DNA of 6,337 nucleotides from Caldilineae bacterium (GTDB lineage: Bacteria; Chloroflexota; Anaerolineae; J102). The notes under the pieces are model-generated. The model was given only the letters and a program-made list of their open reading frames with translations. It was not told the DNA's origin and searched no databases. Of the stretch, positions 1 through 5,842 are shown piece after piece. The stretch spans positions 5,341-11,677 of the forward strand of contig DUEF01000029.1 of the NCBI GenBank assembly GCA_011176555.1, written 5' to 3'. How positions within the stretch are numbered: position 1 is the first letter of the stretch; every line of letters begins with the position of its first letter. Made by a program: the position numbers and the translations under genes.

Positions 1-412
1 GACGCACCAAATCTTCTCCCCGTAGCACAGCGATCATCGCTCCGAGATAAGCGAAGATGATACTGGCGGCGAAGGGCAGGATCTGGCCGAACGGATCGGG
101 CAACTGTGCGAGAGGGATGGATAACAAAGCCGCCACCATAAGGCCCAACGCCAAGCCGATCACGCCCGCCACGACATCTTCGATGGGGATGTTGCGAATA
201 CTGCGCATCGCCCATTTTGCGGGACGCGTTGTCAGCCAGGGCGCGACAATCCACCCAATCACTGCCCCCAACACCGTCAAAGGCACGATGTATCTCAGAG
301 AGAACAGATCAGTAAATGGGTTCTGGGTCTGGGTGATGATGACGCCGACTTGCCAACCGATGATTGCAAAGAAAATAAGTCCGATGAATCGAAAAATGCG
401 ATCGAGGTTCAC
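1..412 (-). CDS. PIN/TRAM domain protein, YacL-like, N-terminal membrane part (cut by window edge)
   Basis: The first 137 residues are visible; the frame stays open to base 1. Reading from GTG at 412, the protein starts VNLDRIFRFIG and contains four hydrophobic stretches at about residues 5-25, 38-60, 80-102 and 107-128. The last ends in AVLRGEDLVR. This four-helix N-terminus, before a cytoplasmic PIN nuclease-like domain and a TRAM RNA-binding domain, is what I know from the YacL family; those two domains would lie outside the window, so the family call rests on the membrane part alone. The GTG is chosen because AGGAGG (plus-strand 422-427) lies 9-10 bases upstream. An ATG seven bases further upstream is in another frame that gives no sensible protein. 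The gene has its own promoter at 542-570. The opposite-strand open frame here is a shadow. Confidence 0.75.
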   Translation of the reverse strand, partial: MNLDRIFRFIGLIFFAIIGWQVGVIITQTQNPFTDLFSLRYIVPLTVLGAVIGWIVAPWLTTRPAKWAMRSIRNIPIEDVVAGVIGLALGLMVAALLSIPLAQLPDPFGQILPFAASIIFAYLGAMIAVLRGEDLVR

Positions 413-421
413 AAGGCATAA

Positions 422-427
422 ACCTCC
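422..427 (-). promoter_or_regulatory. Shine-Dalgarno that fixes the GTG start of the PIN/TRAM gene
   Basis: The minus strand reads AGGAGG followed by TTTATGCCTT and then GTG. This is a full-strength ribosome binding site with spacing of about 9-10 bases to the GTG at 412. The ATG inside the spacer is too close to the site and is out of frame, which supports GTG as the start. Confidence 0.75.
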
Positions 428-541
428 TGATGAAAGTATTCAGTTGTAAGACTCGCCAGCGTAGTGCTGAGGCCAGAAAGCCGATAACAAATGAATGAGA
501 TGAAGAAAATAAGGATGAAGGGGGATAAATAGAATATGTCT

Positions 542-570
542 ATCTTAGCACAAATAAGACGCTCTGACAA
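542..570 (-). promoter_or_regulatory. Sigma70/SigA-type promoter for the PIN/TRAM gene
   Basis: On the minus strand, TTGTCA (565-570; 5 of 6 to TTGACA) is separated by exactly 17 bases from TAAGAT (542-547; 4 of 6 to TATAAT). The -10 is preceded by TGC, an extended -10. Transcription would start near 535, giving a leader of about 120 bases before the GTG at 412. Two other candidate promoters in this window share the same TGCTA pattern. Confidence 0.65.
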
Positions 571-631
571 TGCCTGTTTTGCTCGAAAACGCCCCGTCAG
601 CCTGATTTCGCGCATTCCCTTGCTCACCGCA

Positions 632-720
632 CGTCATGTCGAAGCGAGGCGAGACATCCCCTTGCTTCCCACCCACTCTTCGATCAGCCGGGAGATGTCT
701 CCCATGCGTTTGACATGACG
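632..720. repeat. Imperfect palindrome of about 89 bp between GH4 gene and PIN/TRAM promoter
   Basis: The outer arms CGTCATGTC (632-640) and GACATGACG (712-720) are perfect reverse complements. Further in, GAGACATCCCC (651-661) pairs with GGGAGATGTCTC (690-701) with one gap, and AAGCG (642-646) roughly matches the complement of the CGTTT region near 707-711. The palindrome ends 8 bases from the stop of the GH4 gene. It resembles the short dispersed palindromes (GTCAT...AAGCGAGG...ATGAC style) common in intergenic DNA of many bacteria, and could end transcripts from the minus-strand operon. Other copies cannot be seen in this window. Confidence 0.6.
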
Positions 721-727
721 GAATAAA

Positions 728-2041
728 CTATCGAAATGCCGGGAGCCACTCTCCGTGGGCCTCGATCAGATCATCCACCAGATGCCAGATCTGGTCGAGA
801 TCCAGTTCGGCCGCGGTGTGCGGGTCGAGCATGGCCGCGTGGTAGATGTGCTCGCGCTTGCCGGTCAGGGCCGCCTCCACCGTCAACTCCTGCACGTTGA
901 TGTTGGTGCGCATCAGCGCGGCCAGATGCGGCGGCAGGCTGCCGATCCGGGTCGGTTGCACACCGTTCTTATCCACCAGGCAGGGAACTTCCACGCAGCA
1001 GCCCCGCGGCAGATTGTCGATCAGGCCGTCGTTGGGCACATTGCCGTAGATCACCCGCGGCTCGCCGCTTTCCCGGCTGTGGATGATGCGTGCCCCGTAC
1101 TCCTGGCTGCGCTCGACCGAAATTGCTGCATCCGCCCGCTCGAATTGCTCCTTCTGGTGCTCCCAATAGACGTTCTGCAATTCGCAGCGCAAGATGTACT
1201 CGTCCAGCGGAATCTCGTATTTTTCGATCAGATCGGGGCGGTCGCGTTTGATGAACCAGGGCACATACTCGCTGAAATGCTCGCTCGATTCGGTGACGAA
1301 GTAGCCGGTGCGGCGCAACATCTCGTAGCGCACATGGTCGGCCAGCCCGCGAAAGCCGCTCCCATACGTTCCCGCCTCCATCACCTCACGGATGCGGGGG
1401 TACAAGTCCTCGCCAGCGCGCTCGAAACGCAGGTAAAACGCCAGATGATTGATGCCGGCGCAGACGTAATTGATCTCTGCGAGCGGAACGCCGATGTCCT
1501 GGGCCAGGCGCTCTGCTGTGCCCTGCACGCTGTGACACAGCCCCACCGTCCGGATCGAACTCGCCCGGTTCAGCGCCCAACAATTCATGGCCATGGGATT
1601 GACGTAGTTGAGATGCAGCACATCCGGACACAGTTCCTCCATGTCGCGGGCCATGTCCAGCAGCACGGGGATGGTGCGCAGGCCGCGCATGATGCCGCCA
1701 ATGCCCAGCGTGTCGGCGATGGTCTGACGCAGGCCGTAGCGTTTGGGGATCTCGAAATCGGTGACTGTGGCGGGTTTGTAGCCGCCCACCTGGATCATGT
1801 TGATGGCGTAATCGGCGCGGTCGAGGGCGGCGCGGCGGTCGGTGGTGGCGACGATGGTCGGGTTCACATCCAGCGCCCGGGCGATTTTGTGGGCGACGAT
1901 CTCGGTGGTGCGCAGGCGGGCCGCGTCGATATCGTGCAAGACGATGGTCGATTCGCCCAATTCAGCGAAGCTGAGGATGTCGCCCAGCAGGTTTTTGGCG
2001 AAGACGACGCTGCCCGCGCCGATGAAGGTGATTTTAGGCAT
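728..2041 (-). CDS. melA: GH4 family alpha-galactosidase (MelA-like), NAD- and metal-dependent
   Basis: A complete 437-residue protein, close to the usual length of about 450 for MelA. GH4 enzymes split glycosides by an NAD+-dependent oxidation-elimination route with a bound divalent metal, usually Mn2+. Visible features are the Rossmann NAD motif GAGSVVFAKNLLGD (8-21), the loop NYVNPMAM (145-152), the CHSVQGT motif (169-175) whose Cys is a metal ligand, and INHLAFYL (197-204) with the matching metal-site His199. CHS at this place is typical of the alpha-galactosidase/alpha-glucosidase branch rather than phospho-glycosidases, so an unphosphorylated substrate is expected. Exact sugar specificity (galactoside, glucoside or galacturonide) cannot be read. 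No signal peptide; cytoplasmic. ATG at 2041 opens straight into the NAD fold, but no good ribosome site precedes it. It lies 25 bp after the sulfotransferase stop, so the two are probably cotranscribed. Confidence 0.88.
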   Translation of the reverse strand: MPKITFIGAGSVVFAKNLLGDILSFAELGESTIVLHDIDAARLRTTEIVAHKIARALDVNPTIVATTDRRAALDRADYAINMIQVGGYKPATVTDFEIPKRYGLRQTIADTLGIGGIMRGLRTIPVLLDMARDMEELCPDVLHLNYVNPMAMNCWALNRASSIRTVGLCHSVQGTAERLAQDIGVPLAEINYVCAGINHLAFYLRFERAGEDLYPRIREVMEAGTYGSGFRGLADHVRYEMLRRTGYFVTESSEHFSEYVPWFIKRDRPDLIEKYEIPLDEYILRCELQNVYWEHQKEQFERADAAISVERSQEYGARIIHSRESGEPRVIYGNVPNDGLIDNLPRGCCVEVPCLVDKNGVQPTRIGSLPPHLAALMRTNINVQELTVEAALTGKREHIYHAAMLDPHTAAELDLDQIWHLVDDLIEAHGEWLPAFR

Positions 2042-2066
2042 GGTGGTTTGGCGTGTTGCGTTGGGC

Positions 2067-2984
2067 TCAGGCCCACAAGCGACCGTCGTAATCGTGAATA
2101 TCGAAGGCTTGTACGATCTCGCCGATGACGCGGAGATTGGTTGGGGAGAGGATGTCCTGCCAGAAAATGGCCAATCCTTTGCGCGAGTAATCCGATTCGG
2201 AGGCGCTGAGGCCGTGCACCGTGCGGATGGTGGTCATCGAGGGCACGAAAATATGGGCGGGGTGAATGCTGGCGTCGTGGCCGAGATAGCTGAGCAAGGC
2301 GCGGGTGGTGGGGAAAGGCTTCTCGTAAAAATCTTCGTAGTGGAAGATGGGCAGCCCGTGCCTGGCCAGGTCGGCGCTGGCGATTTTGTGCGTGGCCGCC
2401 CACATCACCGTTTCGCGCTCGGTCTGCGTCTGGGCCGCGGCGATGATGGGTTGATAGGGCTGGAGGAGCGCCTGATGGCGGGGATTGAGCAAAACGCGCT
2501 CCTGAAACAGGCGCCAGTGCCGCGCGAATCCGAATTCATTCCAGAAGTTCCGGCGGCGGTGCAAGGAAGCGATCACCGCGTAAGGATGACGAACCAGGTA
2601 GACGATGCGGGCGTGGAGATGCGCCAGCAGCCAGTCGATGAGGAAGGTCGCGCGAATCTCCTTGAAACCCAGGATCTCGCATTCGTCCCACACCGTATCC
2701 ACGAAGGTCTGGCTCACCTCCTCCAGGGGGCTGAAGAGGTGGTTGCGCAAAAGCCAGCGGTTGCGGTCTTGCTTGGCCAGAATCCCCGCCAGCAGCCCCG
2801 CCAGGCGCTCGCTCATTGCCGGATCGGCCGCATCGCCGTAGCAGATTTCCGCGGCGAAAGAGCAGGTCTCGGGGTGGAGCGGCTCGAAAAGGAGCAGGCC
2901 GCCGAGCGATTTGGAGATGATGTCGGAAACCCAGGTGGAGCCTGAGCGCCCGAAACTGAGGACGATGATGGGGGAGGAGGGCAT
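2067..2984 (-). CDS. PAPS-dependent sulfotransferase family protein
   Basis: A complete 305-residue protein. The N-terminal LSFGRSGSTWVSDII (9-23) holds the 5'-phosphosulfate loop (GRSGST, 12-17), the P-loop-like site for the sulfate donor PAPS. FEPLHPE (33-39) follows as the substrate-side loop. RIVYLVRHPYAVIASLHRR (126-144) is the 3'-phosphate-binding strand and helix, with Arg132 and Ser140 in the expected places. A later IFHYEDF (around 220) matches the conserved Y-E-D segment of the family. It would move a sulfuryl group to a hydroxyl or amine on a glycan, lipid or small molecule; the acceptor is not readable. No signal peptide. It is first in a probable operon with the GH4 gene. The start ATG at 2984 directly precedes the first beta strand. 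A promoter candidate lies at 3040-3068. Confidence 0.85.
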   Translation of the reverse strand: MPSSPIIVLSFGRSGSTWVSDIISKSLGGLLLFEPLHPETCSFAAEICYGDAADPAMSERLAGLLAGILAKQDRNRWLLRNHLFSPLEEVSQTFVDTVWDECEILGFKEIRATFLIDWLLAHLHARIVYLVRHPYAVIASLHRRRNFWNEFGFARHWRLFQERVLLNPRHQALLQPYQPIIAAAQTQTERETVMWAATHKIASADLARHGLPIFHYEDFYEKPFPTTRALLSYLGHDASIHPAHIFVPSMTTIRTVHGLSASESDYSRKGLAIFWQDILSPTNLRVIGEIVQAFDIHDYDGRLWA

Positions 2985-3039
2985 GAGGGGATGCGGATTG
3001 TCGATTGCGGAATGGGTTGTGGTCGGAGTGTGACGATTC

Positions 3040-3068
3040 AGTTTAGCACGAAGCGTCGAACAGGTCTA
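3040..3068 (-). promoter_or_regulatory. Candidate promoter for the sulfotransferase-GH4 operon
   Basis: On the minus strand, TAGACC (3063-3068; 4 of 6 to TTGACA) lies 17 bases before TAAACT (3040-3045; 4 of 6 to TATAAT). TGC directly precedes the -10, as at the PIN/TRAM promoter. The start point would be near 3033, giving a leader of about 50 bases. Each box is imperfect; the spacing and the extended -10 are what support it. Confidence 0.45.
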
Positions 3069-3161
3069 GACTCGGCACTCTTTTGGGCTCAGGGGGTGTC
3101 GATTTCATACGGCGTGGCTGTCATGTTGCAGGCCGCACCGCGACATCGACGGCGTTCTGAT

Positions 3162-3191
3162 CCTGTTTGAGCCTGCCGGTCAAACAACAGG
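3162..3191. repeat. Small hairpin at the left edge of the RHS debris
   Basis: GTTTGA (3165-3170) and TCAAAC (3180-3185) form a perfect 6-bp stem around a 9-base loop. CCTG (3162-3165) and CAGG (3188-3191) can extend it past a two-base bulge. It lies just before the point where recognisable coding sequence begins (about 3201). There is no T-run, so it is not an ordinary terminator. Confidence 0.35.
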
Positions 3192-3200
3192 AACCGGCAT

Positions 3201-3833
3201 TTGTACGAGGGCATCGATCTGCGCTACGATAGTGCAGGCGCATATCTGAAAGGAACCTACCTGCTCGCGCCCAAAGCCGATCCCACGCAGATTCGCTGGC
3301 GCTACAAGGATGTGGAATCGGTCGAGCTCGATAAAGACAGCGGCGATTTGATGATCATTCCCAAACAAACCGGCCCCGTGAAAACCGTCGACTTCCCGCC
3401 CCTCCGGGAGCAAGCGCCCCAGGCCTGGCAGGAGGTCGATGGCAAACGCCTGCCCGTAGACGTTCGCTACACCCTGGATATGGACAAACGTATCGGCTCG
3501 CTCGCCTGCTTCATCCAGCCGGACACCATTGTGCCCGACCCCGGCGACCCGCAGAGCCTGAACCGCTACGCGTATGTGCGCAACAATCCGTTGCGGTATA
3601 CGGACCCGACGGGATTTTTCACGGAGGACGAAATCATGCAGTATCTTGGCGCAGACAACTGGGATGCGGTGCTGGCGATGTTTGAAACGGGGCGGTTTGC
3701 TGGCGCTTGGGGCTTTTTGGAAGTGCTGCGGCAGGCCGAATTGGGAGACGCCGCGGGTGTGGAGAAGATTATGGACACCGAAGAAGGGTGGTGGGAGAGC
3801 TTTGGGTTGCTGTCGGGCAAGTTTTCAGAGTAA
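3201..3833 (+). pseudogene. 5'-truncated SBBP-type N-terminal domain fused to the end of an RHS core and part of its tail
   Basis: A 210-residue open frame with three parts. Residues 2-99 (YEGIDLRY ... QAWQEVDGKRLPVDVRY) look like the second half of the N-terminal domain of secreted SBBP-repeat proteins (DUF7948-type); such domains normally continue upstream, but here an in-frame TGA at 3168-3170 closes the frame. Residues 101-138 (FIQPDTIVPDPGDP, NRYAYVRNNPLRYTDPTG) are the last 38 residues of an RHS-associated core. Residues 139-210 (TEDEIMQYLG and onward) are the start of an RHS C-terminal tail, ended by TAA at 3831-3833. The only start is a TTG at 3201 without a ribosome site. The usual core residues GRF read ACF at 102-104. 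There is no signal peptide and no RHS shell. I read this as a remnant made by deletion or recombination. The same frame resumes after the TAA. Confidence 0.7.
3501..3614 (+). repeat. RHS core-end segment, copy 1 of a direct repeat (copy 2 at 5135-5248)
   Basis: These 38 codons align without gaps to 5135-5248. Counting by eye, 29 of 38 residues and about 86 of 114 bases agree. It is the conserved end of the RHS core, just before the variable tip in both cassettes. Confidence 0.7.
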
Positions 3834-3845
3834 AAAGGACGCTTG

Positions 3846-4280
3846 ATGCTGAAATTGCAAGGGAGTGATGCGATGGTGGATGCTGGACTCTTGGGGGAGA
3901 TCGGGCGAGAATTAGGAGGGAGCGCCATTTATCGTCGGAACGGCGGATACATGGCGAATCGCGTGCACATTCATGTCGTGGATAAAGGCGTGGATTGGGG
4001 TGGCGTTGCAGTGGCCGGAGCAGGGATAGCTCTCGACATTGCAAGTGGTGGCACAGCGGGGTTTATTGTTGACTTCGGGAAAACAGGTGCAACTGTTCTT
4101 GATTTGACATTTCTAACCATAGATGGACTAAAGGTTATCGAGTCGATAAACCGAGATGAATTTTTAGTTAGTGACACAGGTGAAGCTGTTTTTTGGGATG
4201 CAGTGGGTTTTGTCCCTATTGCCGGTGACGCTGCCTACATTGGCTATCAATTTCACAAGAATATCTACATCGGTCCGTAG
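3846..4280 (+). CDS. RHS C-terminal tip region, separated from the core by one in-frame stop
   Basis: A 144-residue frame that is the direct same-frame continuation of the RHS remnant ending at 3833, with only TAA and four codons between. The tail GKFSE (stop) KGRLMLKL reads through naturally, so ancestrally this was very likely one tip. AAAAAGGA (3832-3839) lies six bases before the ATG at 3846, so a separate start is possible. Residues 1-40 are mixed. Residues 50-92 (VDWGGVAVAGAGIALDIASG and onward) are glycine-rich and hydrophobic, as is 117-135 (WDAVGFVPIAGDAAYIGYQ). Such stretches are frequent in RHS tails of related bacteria; I recognise no nuclease, deaminase or protease signature. Base composition becomes AT-richer from about 4070. 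A membrane-active tip is possible but unproven. A small membrane protein starts two bases after its stop. Confidence 0.55.
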   Translation: MLKLQGSDAMVDAGLLGEIGRELGGSAIYRRNGGYMANRVHIHVVDKGVDWGGVAVAGAGIALDIASGGTAGFIVDFGKTGATVLDLTFLTIDGLKVIESINRDEFLVSDTGEAVFWDAVGFVPIAGDAAYIGYQFHKNIYIGP

Positions 4281-4281
4281 T

Positions 4282-4575
4282 ATGAGAGAGACGTATATCT
4301 TTTTTTCAAAAATACAGCTGAATTTTACAGATGTCGTGATGATGGTGTTTTCTTTTACACTATTTCTGTGGAGTCTTCGATTATTTAGGAATCCCGAGAT
4401 ACTGACACCGGATAAATTTCTCTACCGTTGGTTGTATAATCGATTTGTTGGACTGACTGAGTTTGATGGTGAAGGCAAGCCGTGTCTTACTCACCGACAA
4501 GTCAAAACGTATGCACTATTTGTGATGATGGTTTCAATTCTTGGGATTCTTATTTGGGGGTACATGGTTCTATAA
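4282..4575 (+). CDS. Small two-helix membrane protein following RHS tip 1; candidate immunity protein
   Basis: 97 residues from ATG at 4282, one base after the TAG of the tip gene (TAGTATG), which suggests translational coupling; no Shine-Dalgarno is seen. The frame is open further upstream to 4171, but that part overlaps the tip gene in another frame, so the later ATG is preferred. Two hydrophobic segments lie at about 17-36 (DVVMMVFSFTLFLWSLRLF) and 77-97 (YALFVMMVSILGILIWGYMV). Between them is a soluble stretch of about 40 residues rich in aromatic and basic residues (PDKFLYRWLYNRF, 43-55). I recognise no family. Position and size match immunity genes in rhs-CT/I modules, and a membrane immunity protein would suit a membrane-acting tip; that is inference. 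AT-rich compared with the RHS core. Confidence 0.6.
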   Translation: MRETYIFFSKIQLNFTDVVMMVFSFTLFLWSLRLFRNPEILTPDKFLYRWLYNRFVGLTEFDGEGKPCLTHRQVKTYALFVMMVSILGILIWGYMVL

Positions 4576-4586
4576 TAATTCCCCAA

Positions 4587-4621
4587 GTTCGCCCACGCCT
4601 GAGCATAATGCGTGGGCGAAC
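4587..4621. terminator. Perfect 12-bp GC-rich hairpin after cassette 1
   Basis: GTTCGCCCACGC (4587-4598) and GCGTGGGCGAAC (4610-4621) are exact reverse complements around an 11-base loop (CTGAGCATAAT). The stem begins 11 bases after the stop of the small membrane protein. No T-run follows, so it may be a pausing or RNA-end-protecting structure, or a dispersed repeat, rather than a standard intrinsic terminator. Confidence 0.5.
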
Positions 4622-4671
4622 GCTAGCCGCGCGAGGGATGATACGCCCGGCGGGAGCGCTCGCCACTTCCC

Positions 4672-4700
4672 TTGCCCCCGCCCCCGCCCTTTGCTACAAT
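4672..4700 (+). promoter_or_regulatory. Promoter-like sequence in front of RHS cassette 2
   Basis: TTGCCC (4672-4677; 4 of 6) is followed after 17 bases by TACAAT (4695-4700; 5 of 6), preceded by TGC as an extended -10. Transcription would start near 4707, about 50 bases before the GTG at 4757. It matches the TGCTA pattern of the two minus-strand promoters here. Confidence 0.55.
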
Positions 4701-4756
4701 CTCCAACAGCACCCCGCCACTCATCGCTTCGCAACCATCTTCCCGGCATCCCCACC

Positions 4757-5839
4757 GTGCCCACCAGCATCAGCTACGCCCCCCTCGGTCGCAAGACCGG
4801 CGTGCAGGAAACGCAAAGCGCCTACACGCGCATCTTCGTGGGCGACCACTACGAAAAGGTGGGGGCATCGATACGCAAGTACTACAGCATCGGCGGTGCG
4901 CGCGTGGCCGAGAGCGTAGACGGCGCGCTGTACTTCCTGCTGAGCGACCATCTGGGCAGCACGGCGCTGACCACCGGCCGCACCGGGGGCCGGGTAGGCG
5001 AACTACGCTACTATCCCTACGGCGTATGGCGCTACAAGTGGGGTGCGCCCAAGACCAGCTATCGCTACACCGGCCAGCGCTGGGACAGCGTCACAGGCCT
5101 GTACTGGTATCGCAGCCGCTGGTATGATCCGGCGTTGGGCCGCTTTATCCAGCCGGACACGATTGTGCCCGAGCCGGGGAATCCGCAGGCGCTGAACAGG
5201 TATGCGTGCGCCAACAACAATCCGCTGCGGTATACTGACCCGAGCGGGCACGCCGCATTAAGCGGGGACGACTATGACGATGCCGATGAGTACGTGAGAT
5301 TTAACTATTTTGCTGTTGCTTATGGGCCGACGATGAAACCAGGCCGTCCTCGTACTTGGGAAGAAAGCAAGGTGGATATGTTTGTACCTGAAGAAGGTAC
5401 GGTTAGCATAACTGCCAATCTTACGGGTGGAGCCGGCATGTATGGTCAAGCAGAAGTAGGGTTCATCCATATTGATCAAGAGGGAGACGTAGTTCTTGGT
5501 AGTTTTGGCATAGGCGGTGGGGGCATGGCTGGAACAACAGGCAGTATAACGTTGAGTGTCACTACGACTGATGCTGAGAATGTAAATGAATTGGGAGCAT
5601 ATTTCACCGCTGAAGGCGGAAGTACTGCATTTGGACCAATGGCCGGAGTCGATGTAGTACAGGGCAAATCAGATGATGGTGAACTGATCACCGGTGTGCA
5701 ATACAGTTTGGGAGTTGGTGCAGATGTAGCACCATTCCCTGGTACAGAAGCTCATGGAGGAGCAACTTACACCTGGTTGAGCCCGGTGAGATTTAATCTG
5801 TATGCTTTAACAGGCACAAAACCACCTAGAGGGAGATGA
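4757..5839 (+). CDS. 5'-truncated RHS core protein with a glycine-rich C-terminal tip (cassette 2)
   Basis: The frame is open from 4541, but the first 72 residues are low-complexity and span the hairpin and promoter, so I place the start at GTG 4757 (360 residues), with no clear ribosome site. RHS homology starts at once: IFVGDHYEKVG (26-36), FLLSDHLGST (60-69), YRYTGQRWDS (102-111), WYDPALGRFIQPDT (122-135), NPLRYTDPSG (155-164). This is the last part of an RHS shell, whose end is normally cleaved to free the tip. The long YD-repeat shell and any secretion signal are missing. Residues 165-360 are the variable tip: an acidic run (SGDDYDDADEY), then glycine/threonine/valine-rich alternating sequence (ITANLTGGAGMYGQAEVGFI; GIGGGGMAGTTGSI; GVQYSLGVGADVAPF) suggesting a beta-sandwich or barrel. 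I recognise no toxin signature. The tip is AT-richer than the core. The small gene at 5843 follows after 3 bases. Confidence 0.65.
   Translation: MPTSISYAPLGRKTGVQETQSAYTRIFVGDHYEKVGASIRKYYSIGGARVAESVDGALYFLLSDHLGSTALTTGRTGGRVGELRYYPYGVWRYKWGAPKTSYRYTGQRWDSVTGLYWYRSRWYDPALGRFIQPDTIVPEPGNPQALNRYACANNNPLRYTDPSGHAALSGDDYDDADEYVRFNYFAVAYGPTMKPGRPRTWEESKVDMFVPEEGTVSITANLTGGAGMYGQAEVGFIHIDQEGDVVLGSFGIGGGGMAGTTGSITLSVTTTDAENVNELGAYFTAEGGSTAFGPMAGVDVVQGKSDDGELITGVQYSLGVGADVAPFPGTEAHGGATYTWLSPVRFNLYALTGTKPPRGR
5135..5248 (+). repeat. RHS core-end segment, copy 2 of a direct repeat (copy 1 at 3501-3614)
   Basis: The copy inside the second cassette. Unlike copy 1 it keeps the usual LGRFIQPD start of the segment. 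It ends at the DPSG boundary, after which the two tips share nothing obvious. Confidence 0.7.
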
Positions 5840-5842
5840 CTG

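Noticed and set aside
57..449. Plus-strand open frame over the PIN/TRAM N-terminus
   Set aside because: The minus strand gives a clean four-helix membrane protein with a strong ribosome site and promoter. The plus frame has no such support.
409..627. Minus-strand 72-residue open frame upstream of the PIN/TRAM gene
   Set aside because: It spans the best promoter in the window and the ribosome site of the next gene, and has no ribosome site of its own.
755..2945. Long plus-strand open frames at 755-2128 and 1842-2945
   Set aside because: They lie opposite the GH4 and sulfotransferase genes, whose motifs are unmistakable. Their translations are shadow-like and contain no recognisable domain.
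4171..4281. Earlier start for the small membrane protein after tip 1
   Set aside because: It would overlap 110 bases of the tip gene in another frame. The ATG at 4282 next to the tip's stop is a more natural coupled start.
4541..4756. First 72 residues of the open frame leading into RHS cassette 2
   Set aside because: The frame starts inside the previous small gene and runs through a perfect hairpin and a promoter. It is Pro/Arg/Ser-rich and not RHS-like.
4482..5251. Further frames over the RHS core on both strands (4482-4919, 4672-5127, 5003-5251)
   Set aside because: They are out of frame with clear RHS motifs and are typical shadows of GC-rich coding DNA.
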